Shown here in pieces: positions 1 through 7,919 of a DNA stretch of 22,356 nucleotides. Source of the stretch: DASTCC01 sp035711465 (GTDB lineage Bacteria; Acidobacteriota; Vicinamibacteria; Vicinamibacterales; SCN-69-37); assembly GCA_035711465.1 (NCBI GenBank), contig DASTCC010000522.1, forward strand, positions 1-22,356, in the 5' to 3' direction. The position numbers and the translations under genes were made by a program. Numbering within the stretch: the stretch's first letter is position 1; every line of letters begins with the position of its first letter. The notes beneath the pieces are model-generated. The model was not told the DNA's origin. It made no database searches and saw only the letters and a list, made by a program, of their open reading frames with translations.

Positions 1-2246
1 TCGGTCCCAACATCAACGCGACGACGACGTTCGACGAGACCACCTATTCGCTGCAGGTGCCGGTCGATCGCATCAAACAGTTCTACGCCGACTGGTACCG
101 ACCCGATCTGATGGCGGTGATTGCCGTCGGCGACTTTCAGGTGCCGGCCGTCGAGCAGGCGATCCGTCAGCACTTCGCCGGCATTCCCAAGCCCGCCAGC
201 GCCAAACCGCGGCCGGCATACGACGTACCGGACGTCCCCGGGACACGCTTCGCCATCGCCACCGATCCCGAAGCGAGGAGCACGTCGATCACGATTCGCA
301 CCCGGACGCGGGCCAGCGATCAGTCTACGGTCGGCGGCTATCGATCGCTCCTGATCGATCGGCTGGCGACCGGCATGCTGTCAGCGCGGCTCGCGGAGGC
401 CGCGTCGCAGGCCGGCTCGCCGTTTCTGGCCGCCAACGCGATTCGCGGCCCGTTCGTGCGCGCCGCCGACGCCGTCACGCTCAACGCCGCCGTGCCCGAG
501 AACGGGCTCGACCGCGGGTTGCTCGCGCTCGCCGTCGAGAGCACGCGCATCATGCAGTTCGGCCTGACCGAAGGCGAGCTCGACCGCCAGAAGACGCTGA
601 CGATGCGCGGGCTCGAGCGGGTGATGGCGGAGAAGCAGAACCGGCAGTCGTCGCAGCTCGCTGCCGAGTACGCGCGTAATTTTCTCGTCGCCGAGCCCTA
701 TCCGGGGCTCGAGGCCGAAGCCGAGCTCACGCGCCGGTTCCTGCCCGGCATCGCGCTCTCCGAAGTCGACGCCGTCGTCAAGGCATGGCTCGGCGCACCG
801 GATCGCGTGGTTGCGATCACCGCGCCGCAGAAGGCCAGCGTGCCGCGGCCGGATCCCGAGCGCCTCGCCGCGGTGATGAAGTCCGCCGGCCTCGTGAAAA
901 TCAAGCCGTACGTGTTCAGGCCGGGCGCCGACGCGCTCCTGACCAGCGTGCCGACCGGCGGATCGGTCGTCTCGACGGCGGCGAAGGACGGCGGCGTCAC
1001 CGAGCTGATGCTCTCCAACGGCGTCAAGGTCGTGCTGAAGCCGACGACGTTCAAGGAAGACGAGGTCGTGTTCTCGGCGATCAGCCGCGGTGGAACGTCG
1101 CTCGCGAGCGACGCCGACCTGATCCCGGCCGTCAGCGCGGCCCAGGTCGTGAACACGATGGGCTACGGCCGCTTCTCCAGCGCCGCCCTGCAGCGCGCGC
1201 TCACCGGCAAGGTCGCGGTGGTCCGGCCGGTGATCGGACTGTACGAGACGGCGATCACCGGCGGCAGCTCGGCCAAGGATCTCGAGACGCTCTTCGAGCT
1301 CATCTACCTGATGTTCACCGAGCCGCGTCGCGATCCGGTCATCTTCAAGGCGTTCCAGTCCTCGATTCGCTCGGCCGCGGCGAACGCCTCGGCGTCGCCC
1401 GAGCTCGCGTTCCGGCAGACGCTGGCGTCGACGCTCGCTCAGGGGCATCCGCGCGCCACCGTTTCGCTCGAGACCGCCGTCGATCAGATGGACATGGATC
1501 GATCGCTGGCCTTCTACAAGGCGCGGCTGGCCGACGCGAGCGGCTTCACCTTCGTGTTCGTCGGCAGCTTCAATGCCGATGCGCTGACGCCGCTCGCCGC
1601 GAAGTATCTCGGCGCGCTGCCGGCCGATCGCCATCAGGAGACCTGGCGCGACGTCGGCATTCGCGCGCCGCCAGCCGTCGTCGAGAAGACGGTGCGCAAG
1701 GGCACCGAGACCGGCGCGCGCACCGCCATCGTGTTCACGGGGCCGCTCGCGAACAGCCGCGCGGCGGCGGTGCCGCTCACGTTCATGGCCAACGTGCTGC
1801 AGACGCGGCTGCGCAACGCGCTGCGCGAGGAGCTGAGCGGCACCTACAACGTCACCGTCTCGACTCGCGCGCAGACGGTGCCGAACAACGAGTACGTCGT
1901 CTCACTCGAATTCGGCGCCGACCCGGCGCGCGTCAATGCTCTCGTGACCCGGCTCTTCGGCGAGATCGCGAAGTTCCGCGACGACGGCCCGACACCGCAG
2001 GAGGTCTCCGACGTGCAGGAGCGGCTGCTGCGCGATCTCGAGACCCAGATGCGGCAGAACGCGTGGGTGCTGTCGCAGCTCGTGCAGATCTATCAATTCA
2101 ACGAACCGACCTCGATGCTGGCCGAAGCGCCGGCCCGGGTACGGGCGGTGACCGCCGCGAACGTCCGCGACATCGCGCGGACGACGCTGGACACCTCCCG
2201 CTACGTCCGGGTCACGCTGCTGCCCGAGAGCCGTCCAGGCCGGTGA
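1..2246 (+). CDS. M16 family zinc peptidase (pitrilysin-like), 5'-truncated by window edge
   Basis: Only the C-terminal ~747 residues are in the window. The frame (first full codon at base 3) is open to the left edge, so the GTG at 57 is not the true start. The first residues read GPNINATTTFDETTYSLQVP, the conserved stretch shortly after the HxxEH zinc motif of M16 peptidases, so that motif must lie just upstream and cannot be checked. Next comes FYADWYRPDLMAVIAVGDF, the usual end of the first M16 domain. The second half carries LREELSGTYNVTV, matching the R/Y substrate-binding signature of the M16 C-terminal domain. Family members are exported or periplasmic two-lobed clamshell metallopeptidases that degrade peptides. 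A full-length protein would probably be about 900 residues (PqqL-like architecture). The NYN gene follows after 10 nt. The family call is firm; substrate and catalytic competence are unknown. Confidence 0.93.
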   Translation, partial: GPNINATTTFDETTYSLQVPVDRIKQFYADWYRPDLMAVIAVGDFQVPAVEQAIRQHFAGIPKPASAKPRPAYDVPDVPGTRFAIATDPEARSTSITIRTRTRASDQSTVGGYRSLLIDRLATGMLSARLAEAASQAGSPFLAANAIRGPFVRAADAVTLNAAVPENGLDRGLLALAVESTRIMQFGLTEGELDRQKTLTMRGLERVMAEKQNRQSSQLAAEYARNFLVAEPYPGLEAEAELTRRFLPGIALSEVDAVVKAWLGAPDRVVAITAPQKASVPRPDPERLAAVMKSAGLVKIKPYVFRPGADALLTSVPTGGSVVSTAAKDGGVTELMLSNGVKVVLKPTTFKEDEVVFSAISRGGTSLASDADLIPAVSAAQVVNTMGYGRFSSAALQRALTGKVAVVRPVIGLYETAITGGSSAKDLETLFELIYLMFTEPRRDPVIFKAFQSSIRSAAANASASPELAFRQTLASTLAQGHPRATVSLETAVDQMDMDRSLAFYKARLADASGFTFVFVGSFNADALTPLAAKYLGALPADRHQETWRDVGIRAPPAVVEKTVRKGTETGARTAIVFTGPLANSRAAAVPLTFMANVLQTRLRNALREELSGTYNVTVSTRAQTVPNNEYVVSLEFGADPARVNALVTRLFGEIAKFRDDGPTPQEVSDVQERLLRDLETQMRQNAWVLSQLVQIYQFNEPTSMLAEAPARVRAVTAANVRDIARTTLDTSRYVRVTLLPESRPGR

Positions 2247-2256
2247 GGATTCACTC

Positions 2257-3681
2257 GTGACCCAGACCGATCGACTTCGTCTCGCCGTATTCATCGACTT
2301 CGACAACATCGAGATCGGCGTCAAGAACACCCTCAACGAGCGCTTCGACGTCGGCCTCGTCCTCGACGCCCTCAAGGAGCGCGGCGAGGTAGTGTCGAAA
2401 ACTGCCTACAGCGACTGGCAGCGCGCCGGCGGCTACAGCCGCGCGCTCACCCAGCACGCCATCCGTATGGTGCAGCGCAACCCGACGCCCGGCGGCGACA
2501 AGAACGGCGCCGACATCAACCTCGCGCTCGACGCGCTCGAGATGGCGTTCACGCACCCGCATATCAACGCCTTCGTCATCGTCGGCGGCGACAGCGACTT
2601 CATCAGCCTGGTCGAGAAGCTCAAGCAGTACGACAAGACGATCTTCGTCGTCGGCGGCCGGCAGTTCACCAGCGTCATCATGCAGCGCAACTGCCACGAG
2701 TTCATCGCCTATGAGAACCTGCTCGGCGCGGGCGGCGGCCGCCGCGCCCAGAGCGGCGAGGCCAAGACCGACCGCACGGCGATCGACCAGGTGATCCCGC
2801 TGGTCAAGCGCGCGCTCAAGGTGCTGTCGGAACGCGACGTCTCGCCGCAGCTCGGGTTGTTGAAGACGACGCTGCTGCAGCTCGACTCGACCTTTTCGGA
2901 AAAGAGTTACGGCGCCGGGTCCTTCCGCGAGTTCGCGCAGAAGCTCGAGAAGCTCGGCGTGCTGCGCGTGCAGCAGAGCAAGGGCGGGTGGCTCGTCGGC
3001 CCCGCGGACGGCACCGCGATCGCCGCTGAGAGCGCCGTGGCGCCCGCCGACGATGCCGAATCGGCCCCTGCACCCGCGGCAACGAACGGGCGGCCCGCCA
3101 GCGAACGCGGCGGCGCGGTGGCTTCGGCCGGTGCGCCCGCGGACGGCGTGCGCGAGTTCGCGCGGATCCTCGCCAGGGCCCAGGTCCGCCGCTGGCCGCT
3201 GTATCTCCGCAACGTCAAGCAGGTGATCCGCCAGGTCAGCGCGACGTTCGACGAGCGTGCCTACGGGTTCGCCAACCTGACCGACCTGCTGCGCGCCGCG
3301 CAGAAAGCCAACGTCGTGCGTATCGAACGCGATCGGCAGGGCGTGATTCGCGTCTTCCAGGGCACGGCGCTCGGCCTGCCCGCCGGCGAGGCCGAGGCGG
3401 AGGCACCGGCCGCCGCGGCGGAATCCGATATCGAGCCGATCGAGGCCGGCGAACCCATCGACGTCGCGCTGGCCGCCTCGTCCCTGGGCGCCGTCGTCGT
3501 CCCGGAATCATCCGGTGCGGGAGCCGACGAGAGCGGCGCCGTCCACGCGGCGGCTGACGAGGCGTCGGCGGCGGAAGCGGCAGGCGAAGCCGAGCGCGAA
3601 CGGCCGCGGCGGCGTGCGCGGCGGCCCAAGGCGGCGCCGCGCGCGCGCGCGAAGACGACGCGCCGCAGCAGCGACTCCTGA
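2257..3681 (+). CDS. NYN-domain (LabA/PIN-like) protein with two OST-HTH/LOTUS domains
   Basis: 474 residues from a GTG start 10 nt after the M16 stop. Residues ~7-155 form a NYN domain of the PIN-like nuclease fold. Acidic motifs are FIDFDN (D14, D16), GADINLALD (D86, D92) and GGDSDF (D112, D114), the positions expected for metal binding. Two winged-helix OST-HTH/LOTUS modules follow at ~176-250 and ~297-370, separated by an Ala/Pro/Glu-rich linker. The tail (~445-474) is strongly basic, mostly Arg, Lys and Ala. LOTUS domains in other proteins bind RNA, including G-quadruplex RNA, so a cytoplasmic RNA-processing nuclease is likely; that role is inference. Bacterial NYN-OST-HTH proteins are widespread but poorly characterised. 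The gene sits in a plus-strand run with GNAT and DUF2785 genes whose functions do not obviously connect to it. Confidence 0.92.
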   Translation: MTQTDRLRLAVFIDFDNIEIGVKNTLNERFDVGLVLDALKERGEVVSKTAYSDWQRAGGYSRALTQHAIRMVQRNPTPGGDKNGADINLALDALEMAFTHPHINAFVIVGGDSDFISLVEKLKQYDKTIFVVGGRQFTSVIMQRNCHEFIAYENLLGAGGGRRAQSGEAKTDRTAIDQVIPLVKRALKVLSERDVSPQLGLLKTTLLQLDSTFSEKSYGAGSFREFAQKLEKLGVLRVQQSKGGWLVGPADGTAIAAESAVAPADDAESAPAPAATNGRPASERGGAVASAGAPADGVREFARILARAQVRRWPLYLRNVKQVIRQVSATFDERAYGFANLTDLLRAAQKANVVRIERDRQGVIRVFQGTALGLPAGEAEAEAPAAAAESDIEPIEAGEPIDVALAASSLGAVVVPESSGAGADESGAVHAAADEASAAEAAGEAERERPRRRARRPKAAPRARAKTTRRSSDS

Positions 3682-3694
3682 TCGCGGTGCGATC

Positions 3695-4168
3695 GTGGGC
3701 GTTCCCGACATCCGGATTGCGACGGTCGGCGACGTCGATCGCGTCACCGCGGTGATCAACGCCGCGTACATCGTCGAACGCTTCTTCATCGACGGGGATC
3801 GCACGTCGACCGTGACCGTTCGCGCGATGATGACCCGAGGCGTGTTCCTGGCGGCAAGCGATCGCGGCGCGATCGACGCCTGCGTCTACGTCGAGCTGCG
3901 CGGCGCGCGCGCCTACTTCGGCATGCTCGCCGTCGATCCGGCCCGTCAGGGGCGAGGTCTCGGCCGCGCTCTCGTCGATGCCGCCGAAGACTACGCCCGC
4001 ACCGCCGGATGCCGCGACATGGACATCCGCGTCGTCAACCTGCGCACGGAACTGCCGCCCTTCTACCACAAGCTCGGCTACCGTGAGATCGGCACCGAAC
4101 CGGGCAGCGATCCGCGGCAGAACGCGCCCTTTCATTTCGTCACGATGTCCAAGCCGCTCGGGCCCTGA
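3695..4168 (+). CDS. GNAT family N-acetyltransferase
   Basis: 157 residues. I chose the GTG at 3695 because the open frame extends upstream only as low-complexity Arg-rich sequence overlapping the NYN gene, while the GNAT fold begins at DIRIATVGDVDRV. The acetyl-CoA binding motif A is clear: MLAVDPARQGRGLGRAL (pyrophosphate loop RQGRGLG at 84-90). The end of the domain is marked by PPFYHKLGYREIG (FYHKLGY at 123-129). The protein is a single soluble domain and would acetylate an amine on a small molecule or protein; the acceptor cannot be told from sequence. It starts 13 nt after the NYN stop and ends 13 nt before the DUF2785 start, consistent with cotranscription. No strong ribosome binding site is visible, so it may be translated by coupling. 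Confidence 0.88.
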   Translation: MGVPDIRIATVGDVDRVTAVINAAYIVERFFIDGDRTSTVTVRAMMTRGVFLAASDRGAIDACVYVELRGARAYFGMLAVDPARQGRGLGRALVDAAEDYARTAGCRDMDIRVVNLRTELPPFYHKLGYREIGTEPGSDPRQNAPFHFVTMSKPLGP

Positions 4169-4181
4169 GGAGGATCGGCGC

Positions 4182-5093
4182 ATGTACGCCTGTCTCGTTC
4201 GAACGATTGCGATCGCCGCGCTCGTCGGCGCGACGATGCCCACTGAGTCGGCCGGCCAGCCGCGCGCGACGCACGACAAGGCGTTCTGGCAGTCGATCGC
4301 CGCGAACAAGTACGCGCCGCCGGTGGGCGAGCCGATCGAGCCGCTGGTGCGCGAGCTCAGCTCGCTCCTGGGGTCGCCGGATCCGGAGCTGCGCGACGAC
4401 ATCGCCTATTCGACGCTCGTGTCCTGGATTTACCGCCAGAAGCTCGTCTCCGTCGAGCAGCGCCGCGCGCTCGTCGGCGAATGGATCGACAACCTTTCGG
4501 TCGGGATCGGATCCACCGGCAGCGACGACGTGCTGCGGCGATCGTTCTCGGCGCTGGCGCTCGGCATCACGGCCATTCTCGACAACGAGGCGCCCTATCT
4601 CGATCGCGCGGAGTTCGATCGCATGCTGCAGGCGGCGTTGACATACCTGGCTGCGGAGAAGGACATCCGCGGCTTCGACGCCGCCAAGGGATGGGTGCAC
4701 GCGACCGCGCACACCGCAGACCTGATCAAGTTCCTGGCGAGAAGCCGGTATCTCGAACCGGCCAGGCAGAAGGACGTCCTCACGGCAATCTCCACCCGGA
4801 TGGGAGCGGTCGAGACCGTGTTCACGGACGGCGAAGACGAGCGGCTCGCGCGGGCAGTACTGTCAATCGTCGCGCGATCGGATTTCGACGAGGCAGGATT
4901 CAGGGCCTGGGTGGGAACGGTCGGCCCGGTGCGCCCGGCGGGATCACCGACGCGGGCCGAGATGGCGCGGAATCAGAACCGGAAGAATCTGGTGGTCGCG
5001 CTCTACGCGGTGCTGTCCACGGATGCGCGCGACCTGCCCGGCATCCGCGCCGCCCGAGCCATCGTGCTCGAGCGCATGAAGACGTTCATGTGA
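4182..5093 (+). CDS. Secreted DUF2785 domain protein
   Basis: 303 residues. The ATG at 4182 is set by a perfect AGGAGG at 4168-4173; the open frame upstream merely overlaps the GNAT gene. The N-terminus MYACLVRTIAIAALVGATMP looks like a signal peptide, with a likely cleavage near residues 24-28, so the mature protein is probably periplasmic. The body is all-helical and matches DUF2785 in style: paired helices such as ELRDDIAYSTLVSWIYRQ and the characteristic GWVHATAHTADLIKFLARS (about residues 180-200). DUF2785 proteins have no established function; their helical layout resembles HEAT-like scaffolds. It is the last gene of the plus-strand run and ends 4 nt from the convergent CsbD gene, with no terminator visible in the gap. 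Confidence 0.85.
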   Translation: MYACLVRTIAIAALVGATMPTESAGQPRATHDKAFWQSIAANKYAPPVGEPIEPLVRELSSLLGSPDPELRDDIAYSTLVSWIYRQKLVSVEQRRALVGEWIDNLSVGIGSTGSDDVLRRSFSALALGITAILDNEAPYLDRAEFDRMLQAALTYLAAEKDIRGFDAAKGWVHATAHTADLIKFLARSRYLEPARQKDVLTAISTRMGAVETVFTDGEDERLARAVLSIVARSDFDEAGFRAWVGTVGPVRPAGSPTRAEMARNQNRKNLVVALYAVLSTDARDLPGIRAARAIVLERMKTFM

Positions 5094-5097
5094 CGCG

Positions 5098-5298
5098 TTA
5101 GTGCCGGTGGGTGAGGAAGTGGCCGACTTCCGCGAGGACGATCTGACGCGGAAACCCGTACCGTTCCTGCAGACGCCGCACCAGGCGGTCAGCGTCACCG
5201 CCAATCGTGTCGAGGTCGTCGTCGGTCAGCCGATCCCAGCGCGACTTGGCCTCACGCTTCACCTGCTGCCACTCGGATCGAAGGTCCTTCGAACGCAT
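5098..5298 (-). CDS. CsbD-like small stress protein
   Basis: 66 residues: MRSKDLRSEWQQVKREAKSR, then WDRLTDDDLDTIGGDADRL and VRRLQERYGFPRQ. The order Trp-x2-x-Lys…LTDDDL…I.G..D.L…L..RYG is that of CsbD-like proteins, small hydrophilic helical proteins linked to general stress responses (sigma-B-dependent CsbD in Bacillus, YjbJ in E. coli). Molecular function is unknown. The ATG at 5298 is chosen because GGGAGAG lies upstream at 5305-5311 with good spacing, and because a sigma-54-type promoter at 5352-5367 places the transcript start near 5341. The longer in-frame extension upstream would cross that promoter and has no family similarity. Confidence 0.9.
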   Translation of the reverse strand: MRSKDLRSEWQQVKREAKSRWDRLTDDDLDTIGGDADRLVRRLQERYGFPRQIVLAEVGHFLTHRH

Positions 5299-5351
5299 CA
5301 CGGTCTCTCCCTGAGGCGGCTTCCCGGAGGGCGTCCGCCACCACAGGACAG

Positions 5352-5367
5352 AGCAAGCCGGATGCCA
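5352..5367 (-). promoter_or_regulatory. Sigma-54 (-24/-12) type promoter for the CsbD-like gene
   Basis: Read on the minus strand the site is TGGCATCCGGCTTGCT. It matches TGGCA at -24 and TTGCT at -12 of the RpoN consensus TGGCACG-N4-TTGCW, with the exact GG-N10-GC spacing. The predicted transcript start (about 5341) gives a 43-nt leader with a ribosome binding site before the ATG at 5298. A sigma-54 promoter needs an enhancer-binding activator, which is not encoded in the window. Confidence 0.65.
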
Positions 5368-5531
5368 GTGAGTACCGTCAGAATCGGCCGAAAAAAGCGC
5401 GTCGGCCATGCGTGGCCACTCCTGAAAGTACGCCTTTAACCCCGCCACCCTGCAGAACGGAAAGTCACAGGAGCGCCGCCCGCCCGTCCGGGTGATGCGA
5501 GCGCCCGGCCGCTGCCGCCAGAATCGCACCC

Positions 5532-6431
5532 ATGAGCAGCAACCATCTTTACGAACTGTCCGACGGGCTGGCTGACGCCGTCGACACGATCGCGGCGTCG
5601 GTCGTGCAGGTGCAGGTGCGCCGCCAACCGGTAAGCGGCGTCGCCTTCGGCCCGGACGCGGTGCTCACGACGGGCCGCGCACTGGCGCGCGATCGCGGCG
5701 TTCGCGTGAAAACGCCCGATGGCCGGGTGATCGACGCCGAGGTGAAGGGCTGGGATCCCGCGACGCACCTGGCGGTGCTCAGCGTCCCCGGCCTGAGTGC
5801 GACGCCGGCGGTCGTGGCCTCGCGTCAGGCCCGCGTCGGACACGTCGCGATTGCCGTCGGGCGCTCGTGGAGCAACGCGGTGACCGCGACCGTCGGCAAC
5901 GTCGCGATCATCGGCGGGCCCCTGCCGACGGGACCGGGACGATCGATCGAGCGGATCATCCGCACGACGGCACCGATGCACGGCGGCTTTGCCGGCGGCG
6001 CCCTGGCGGATGCGGCCGGTCAGGTGATCGGCATCGCCACCGCCGCGGAGATTCGCGGGCTGGGGGTCGTGATTCCAGGCGACATCGCCTGGAAAGCGGC
6101 CGGCGAGGTGCTCGAGCATGGCCAGGTCTCGCGCGGCTTTCTCGGACTGGCCGGTCAGACGGTGCGTCTCAGTACCCGGCAGCGCGGAGAAGGCGGGCCG
6201 GAAACGGCGCTGCTGGTCGTCGGCGTCGTGCCGGACAGTCCGGCCGAAGCCGCTGGCTTCCTGGTTGGCGACGTGCTGCTCGCGTTCGACGGCGTCACGA
6301 TCGATTCGCCGGAGCGGCTGCTCGAAACGCTCGCGCGATCGCGCGCCGGCGCGACCGCGATGGCGCGCGTGCTGCGCGGCTCGACGCCGAGCGAGTTCTC
6401 CGTGGTGGTGGGCGAGCGGCCGGCGCGATAG
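5532..6431 (+). CDS. Catalytically dead trypsin-like (S1C/DegP-type) pseudoprotease with C-terminal PDZ domain
   Basis: 299 residues from an ATG at 5532. Residues ~20-195 align well with the S1C protease encoded at 6867-7850, but each triad position is changed. The TNSHVV box becomes TTGRAL (His to Arg49). DPDTDLAVL becomes DPATHLAVL (Asp to His79). GNSGGPL becomes GFAGGAL (Ser to Ala154). Residues ~200-297 are an intact PDZ domain (RGFLGLAGQ…VPDSPAEAAGFLVGDVLLAFDG). No signal peptide or membrane segment is visible, so the protein is probably cytoplasmic. The frame is intact and the hydrophobic core is kept, which argues for selection as a non-enzymatic binding protein and against decay. The LuxR-type gene follows after 9 nt. 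It may act as a scaffold, substrate sink or regulatory partner of the active paralogue; that is inference. Confidence 0.9.
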   Translation: MSSNHLYELSDGLADAVDTIAASVVQVQVRRQPVSGVAFGPDAVLTTGRALARDRGVRVKTPDGRVIDAEVKGWDPATHLAVLSVPGLSATPAVVASRQARVGHVAIAVGRSWSNAVTATVGNVAIIGGPLPTGPGRSIERIIRTTAPMHGGFAGGALADAAGQVIGIATAAEIRGLGVVIPGDIAWKAAGEVLEHGQVSRGFLGLAGQTVRLSTRQRGEGGPETALLVVGVVPDSPAEAAGFLVGDVLLAFDGVTIDSPERLLETLARSRAGATAMARVLRGSTPSEFSVVVGERPAR

Positions 6432-6440
6432 GGTTATCGG

Positions 6441-6851
6441 GTGCGCGTCGTCATCGTCGGCCGGCAGGCGGATCGCGATCGCCTCCGCGCCGAGCTCGCC
6501 GAGTACGGCATCGAAGTCGTCGCCGAAGCGCCGACAGTTGCGGCGGCGCGAAGCCGCGGCGCCGCCGATGCGATCGTCCTGGCTCCGGCCGGACGGTCGC
6601 GGGCGATGGAGACGACGCCATCCGGTGACGATGCCGACACGGCCGTTCTCGACGAGCCGCTGACGCCGCGCGAGCAGCAGGTCCTCGATCTGATTGCACT
6701 CGGGCTTCCCAACAAGGCCATCGCCGAGCGTCTCGCCATCAGCGACCAGACGGTCAAATTCCACGTCGCGTCGATCATCGCGAAGCTCGGCGCGACGAAC
6801 CGCACGGACGCGGTACGACGCGCGCTCCGCAGCGGGCTGATTGCGATCTAG
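6441..6851 (+). CDS. LuxR/NarL-type regulator with truncated, non-phosphorylatable receiver
   Basis: 136 residues from a GTG at 6441, 9 nt after the pseudoprotease stop. The C-terminal half (~73-136) is a standard LuxR-type HTH: LTPREQQVLDLIALGLPNKA, then IAERLAISDQTVKFHVASII and AKLGATNRTDAVRRAL. The N-terminal ~55 residues resemble the first half of a receiver domain (MRVVIVGRQADRDRLRAELA), but the acidic pair after beta1 is GR and the phosphoacceptor position after ADAIVL is Ala48. The later beta4/beta5 part with the conserved Thr and Lys is missing, and a short acidic linker leads straight to the HTH. It cannot work as a classical phosphorylated response regulator. Being directly downstream of a PDZ pseudoprotease, it may instead be controlled by protein binding or dose; that is inference. 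Confidence 0.9.
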   Translation: MRVVIVGRQADRDRLRAELAEYGIEVVAEAPTVAAARSRGAADAIVLAPAGRSRAMETTPSGDDADTAVLDEPLTPREQQVLDLIALGLPNKAIAERLAISDQTVKFHVASIIAKLGATNRTDAVRRALRSGLIAI

Positions 6852-6866
6852 GCTGAGCCGCTCCGG

Positions 6867-7850
6867 CTAGCTCGACCAGGGAATCACGATCACGCGGAGC
6901 ACCTCGCGGTCGCGGATGATGGTGAGCGATGTCGGCTGGCCGATCCGGTCCTCGGTCAGGAGCCGGTGCAGCTCGTCGACGCCGGCGACCGCGGTATCGC
7001 CGAAGAAGACGATGACGTCGTTCTCGCGCAGGCCGGCGGCCGCGGCCGGGCCGTGCGGCTCGACGGAGGCGACGCGGATGCCGGACGTCACCGCGAGCCC
7101 GCATTCGTGAGCGACGCGGCGCGGCACCGGCGCCGCCTGACCGGCGACGCCGATGTAGCTGCGCCGGATGCGCCCGTCGCGCAGCAGCCGCGAGACGACG
7201 AAGCGCACGGTGTTCGCGGCGATCGCGAAGCACAGGCCCTGGGCCGGCAGGATCATCGCGGTGTTGACGCCGATGACCTCGCCGCGCGACGTCACCAGCG
7301 GCCCGCCCGAGTTGCCCGGATTGAGCGCCGCGTCGGTCTGAATGATGTCGTCCATCAGCCGGCCCCTGCGCCCGCGCAGCGAGCGTCCGAGCGCGCTGAC
7401 GATGCCGGTTGTGACCGAAGAATCGAAGCCGTACGGATTGCCGATCGCGATCGCGACCTGCCCGACGCGCACGCGGCTCGAATCGCCGAGGCGCGCCACC
7501 GGCAGCGACGAGCCGTCGATGCGCAGCACGGCAAGGTCCGTGTCTGGATCCTCGCCGACGAGATCGGCGCGCTCGCGATGGCCGTCCGCCATCGTCACCG
7601 AGAGCGTCCCGGCGCCGTGGACGACATGGCTGTTGGTGACGATGACGCCGTCGGGCGCGATCACGAACCCCGACCCCGATCCGCCCGCCGCCGCGGCGTC
7701 GCCGCGCGAGCCGCGGGATCGCGCTTCGATGCGCACGACGGCCGGCGCGACGTGCCCGATCGCCTCGATCACCGCCTGCGAGTAGGCGTCGAGCAGCGAG
7801 ACGTCGTCGAGCGGAGCGGCCACGGCATTGGCTGTCGATAGGGAGGCCAT
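6867..7850 (-). CDS. Active trypsin-like serine protease (S1C, DegP/HtrA-type) with PDZ domain
   Basis: 327 residues from an ATG at 7850. The catalytic triad is complete: His75 in VTNSHVV, Asp105 in DPDTDLAVL and Ser181 in LNPGNSGGPL. A short Gly/Ala-rich loop (~48-60) precedes the protease domain. One PDZ domain fills ~232-325 (SYIGVAGQ…GPAAAAGLRENDVIVFFGD). Typical HtrA proteins are periplasmic, but this N-terminus (MASLSTANAVAAPLDDVSLL) lacks a hydrophobic signal core, so a cytoplasmic location is likely. It converges on the LuxR-type gene with 15 nt between stops, so antisense overlap of transcripts is possible. It is clearly related to the dead paralogue at 5532-6431, and a local duplication followed by inversion is the simplest origin. 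Confidence 0.94.
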   Translation of the reverse strand: MASLSTANAVAAPLDDVSLLDAYSQAVIEAIGHVAPAVVRIEARSRGSRGDAAAAGGSGSGFVIAPDGVIVTNSHVVHGAGTLSVTMADGHRERADLVGEDPDTDLAVLRIDGSSLPVARLGDSSRVRVGQVAIAIGNPYGFDSSVTTGIVSALGRSLRGRRGRLMDDIIQTDAALNPGNSGGPLVTSRGEVIGVNTAMILPAQGLCFAIAANTVRFVVSRLLRDGRIRRSYIGVAGQAAPVPRRVAHECGLAVTSGIRVASVEPHGPAAAAGLRENDVIVFFGDTAVAGVDELHRLLTEDRIGQPTSLTIIRDREVLRVIVIPWSS

Positions 7851-7919
7851 GATTCGATGCTACGCCCGGCCTGGCGCCGGCGCCCCACCCGAATGGGCGG
7901 CGCGCCGTTGACCGCCGGG

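Noticed and set aside
381..1634. 417-codon minus-strand open frame opposite the M16 gene
   Set aside because: Antisense shadow; composition is Arg/Gly/Glu-rich with no domain or start signal.
785..2260. 491-codon plus-strand open frame inside the M16 gene
   Set aside because: Arg-rich shadow in another frame of a gene with clear M16 homology.
5532..6431. Possibility that the dead protease is a pseudogene
   Set aside because: The frame is intact over 299 codons, the PDZ domain and hydrophobic core are kept, and only the catalytic positions are changed.
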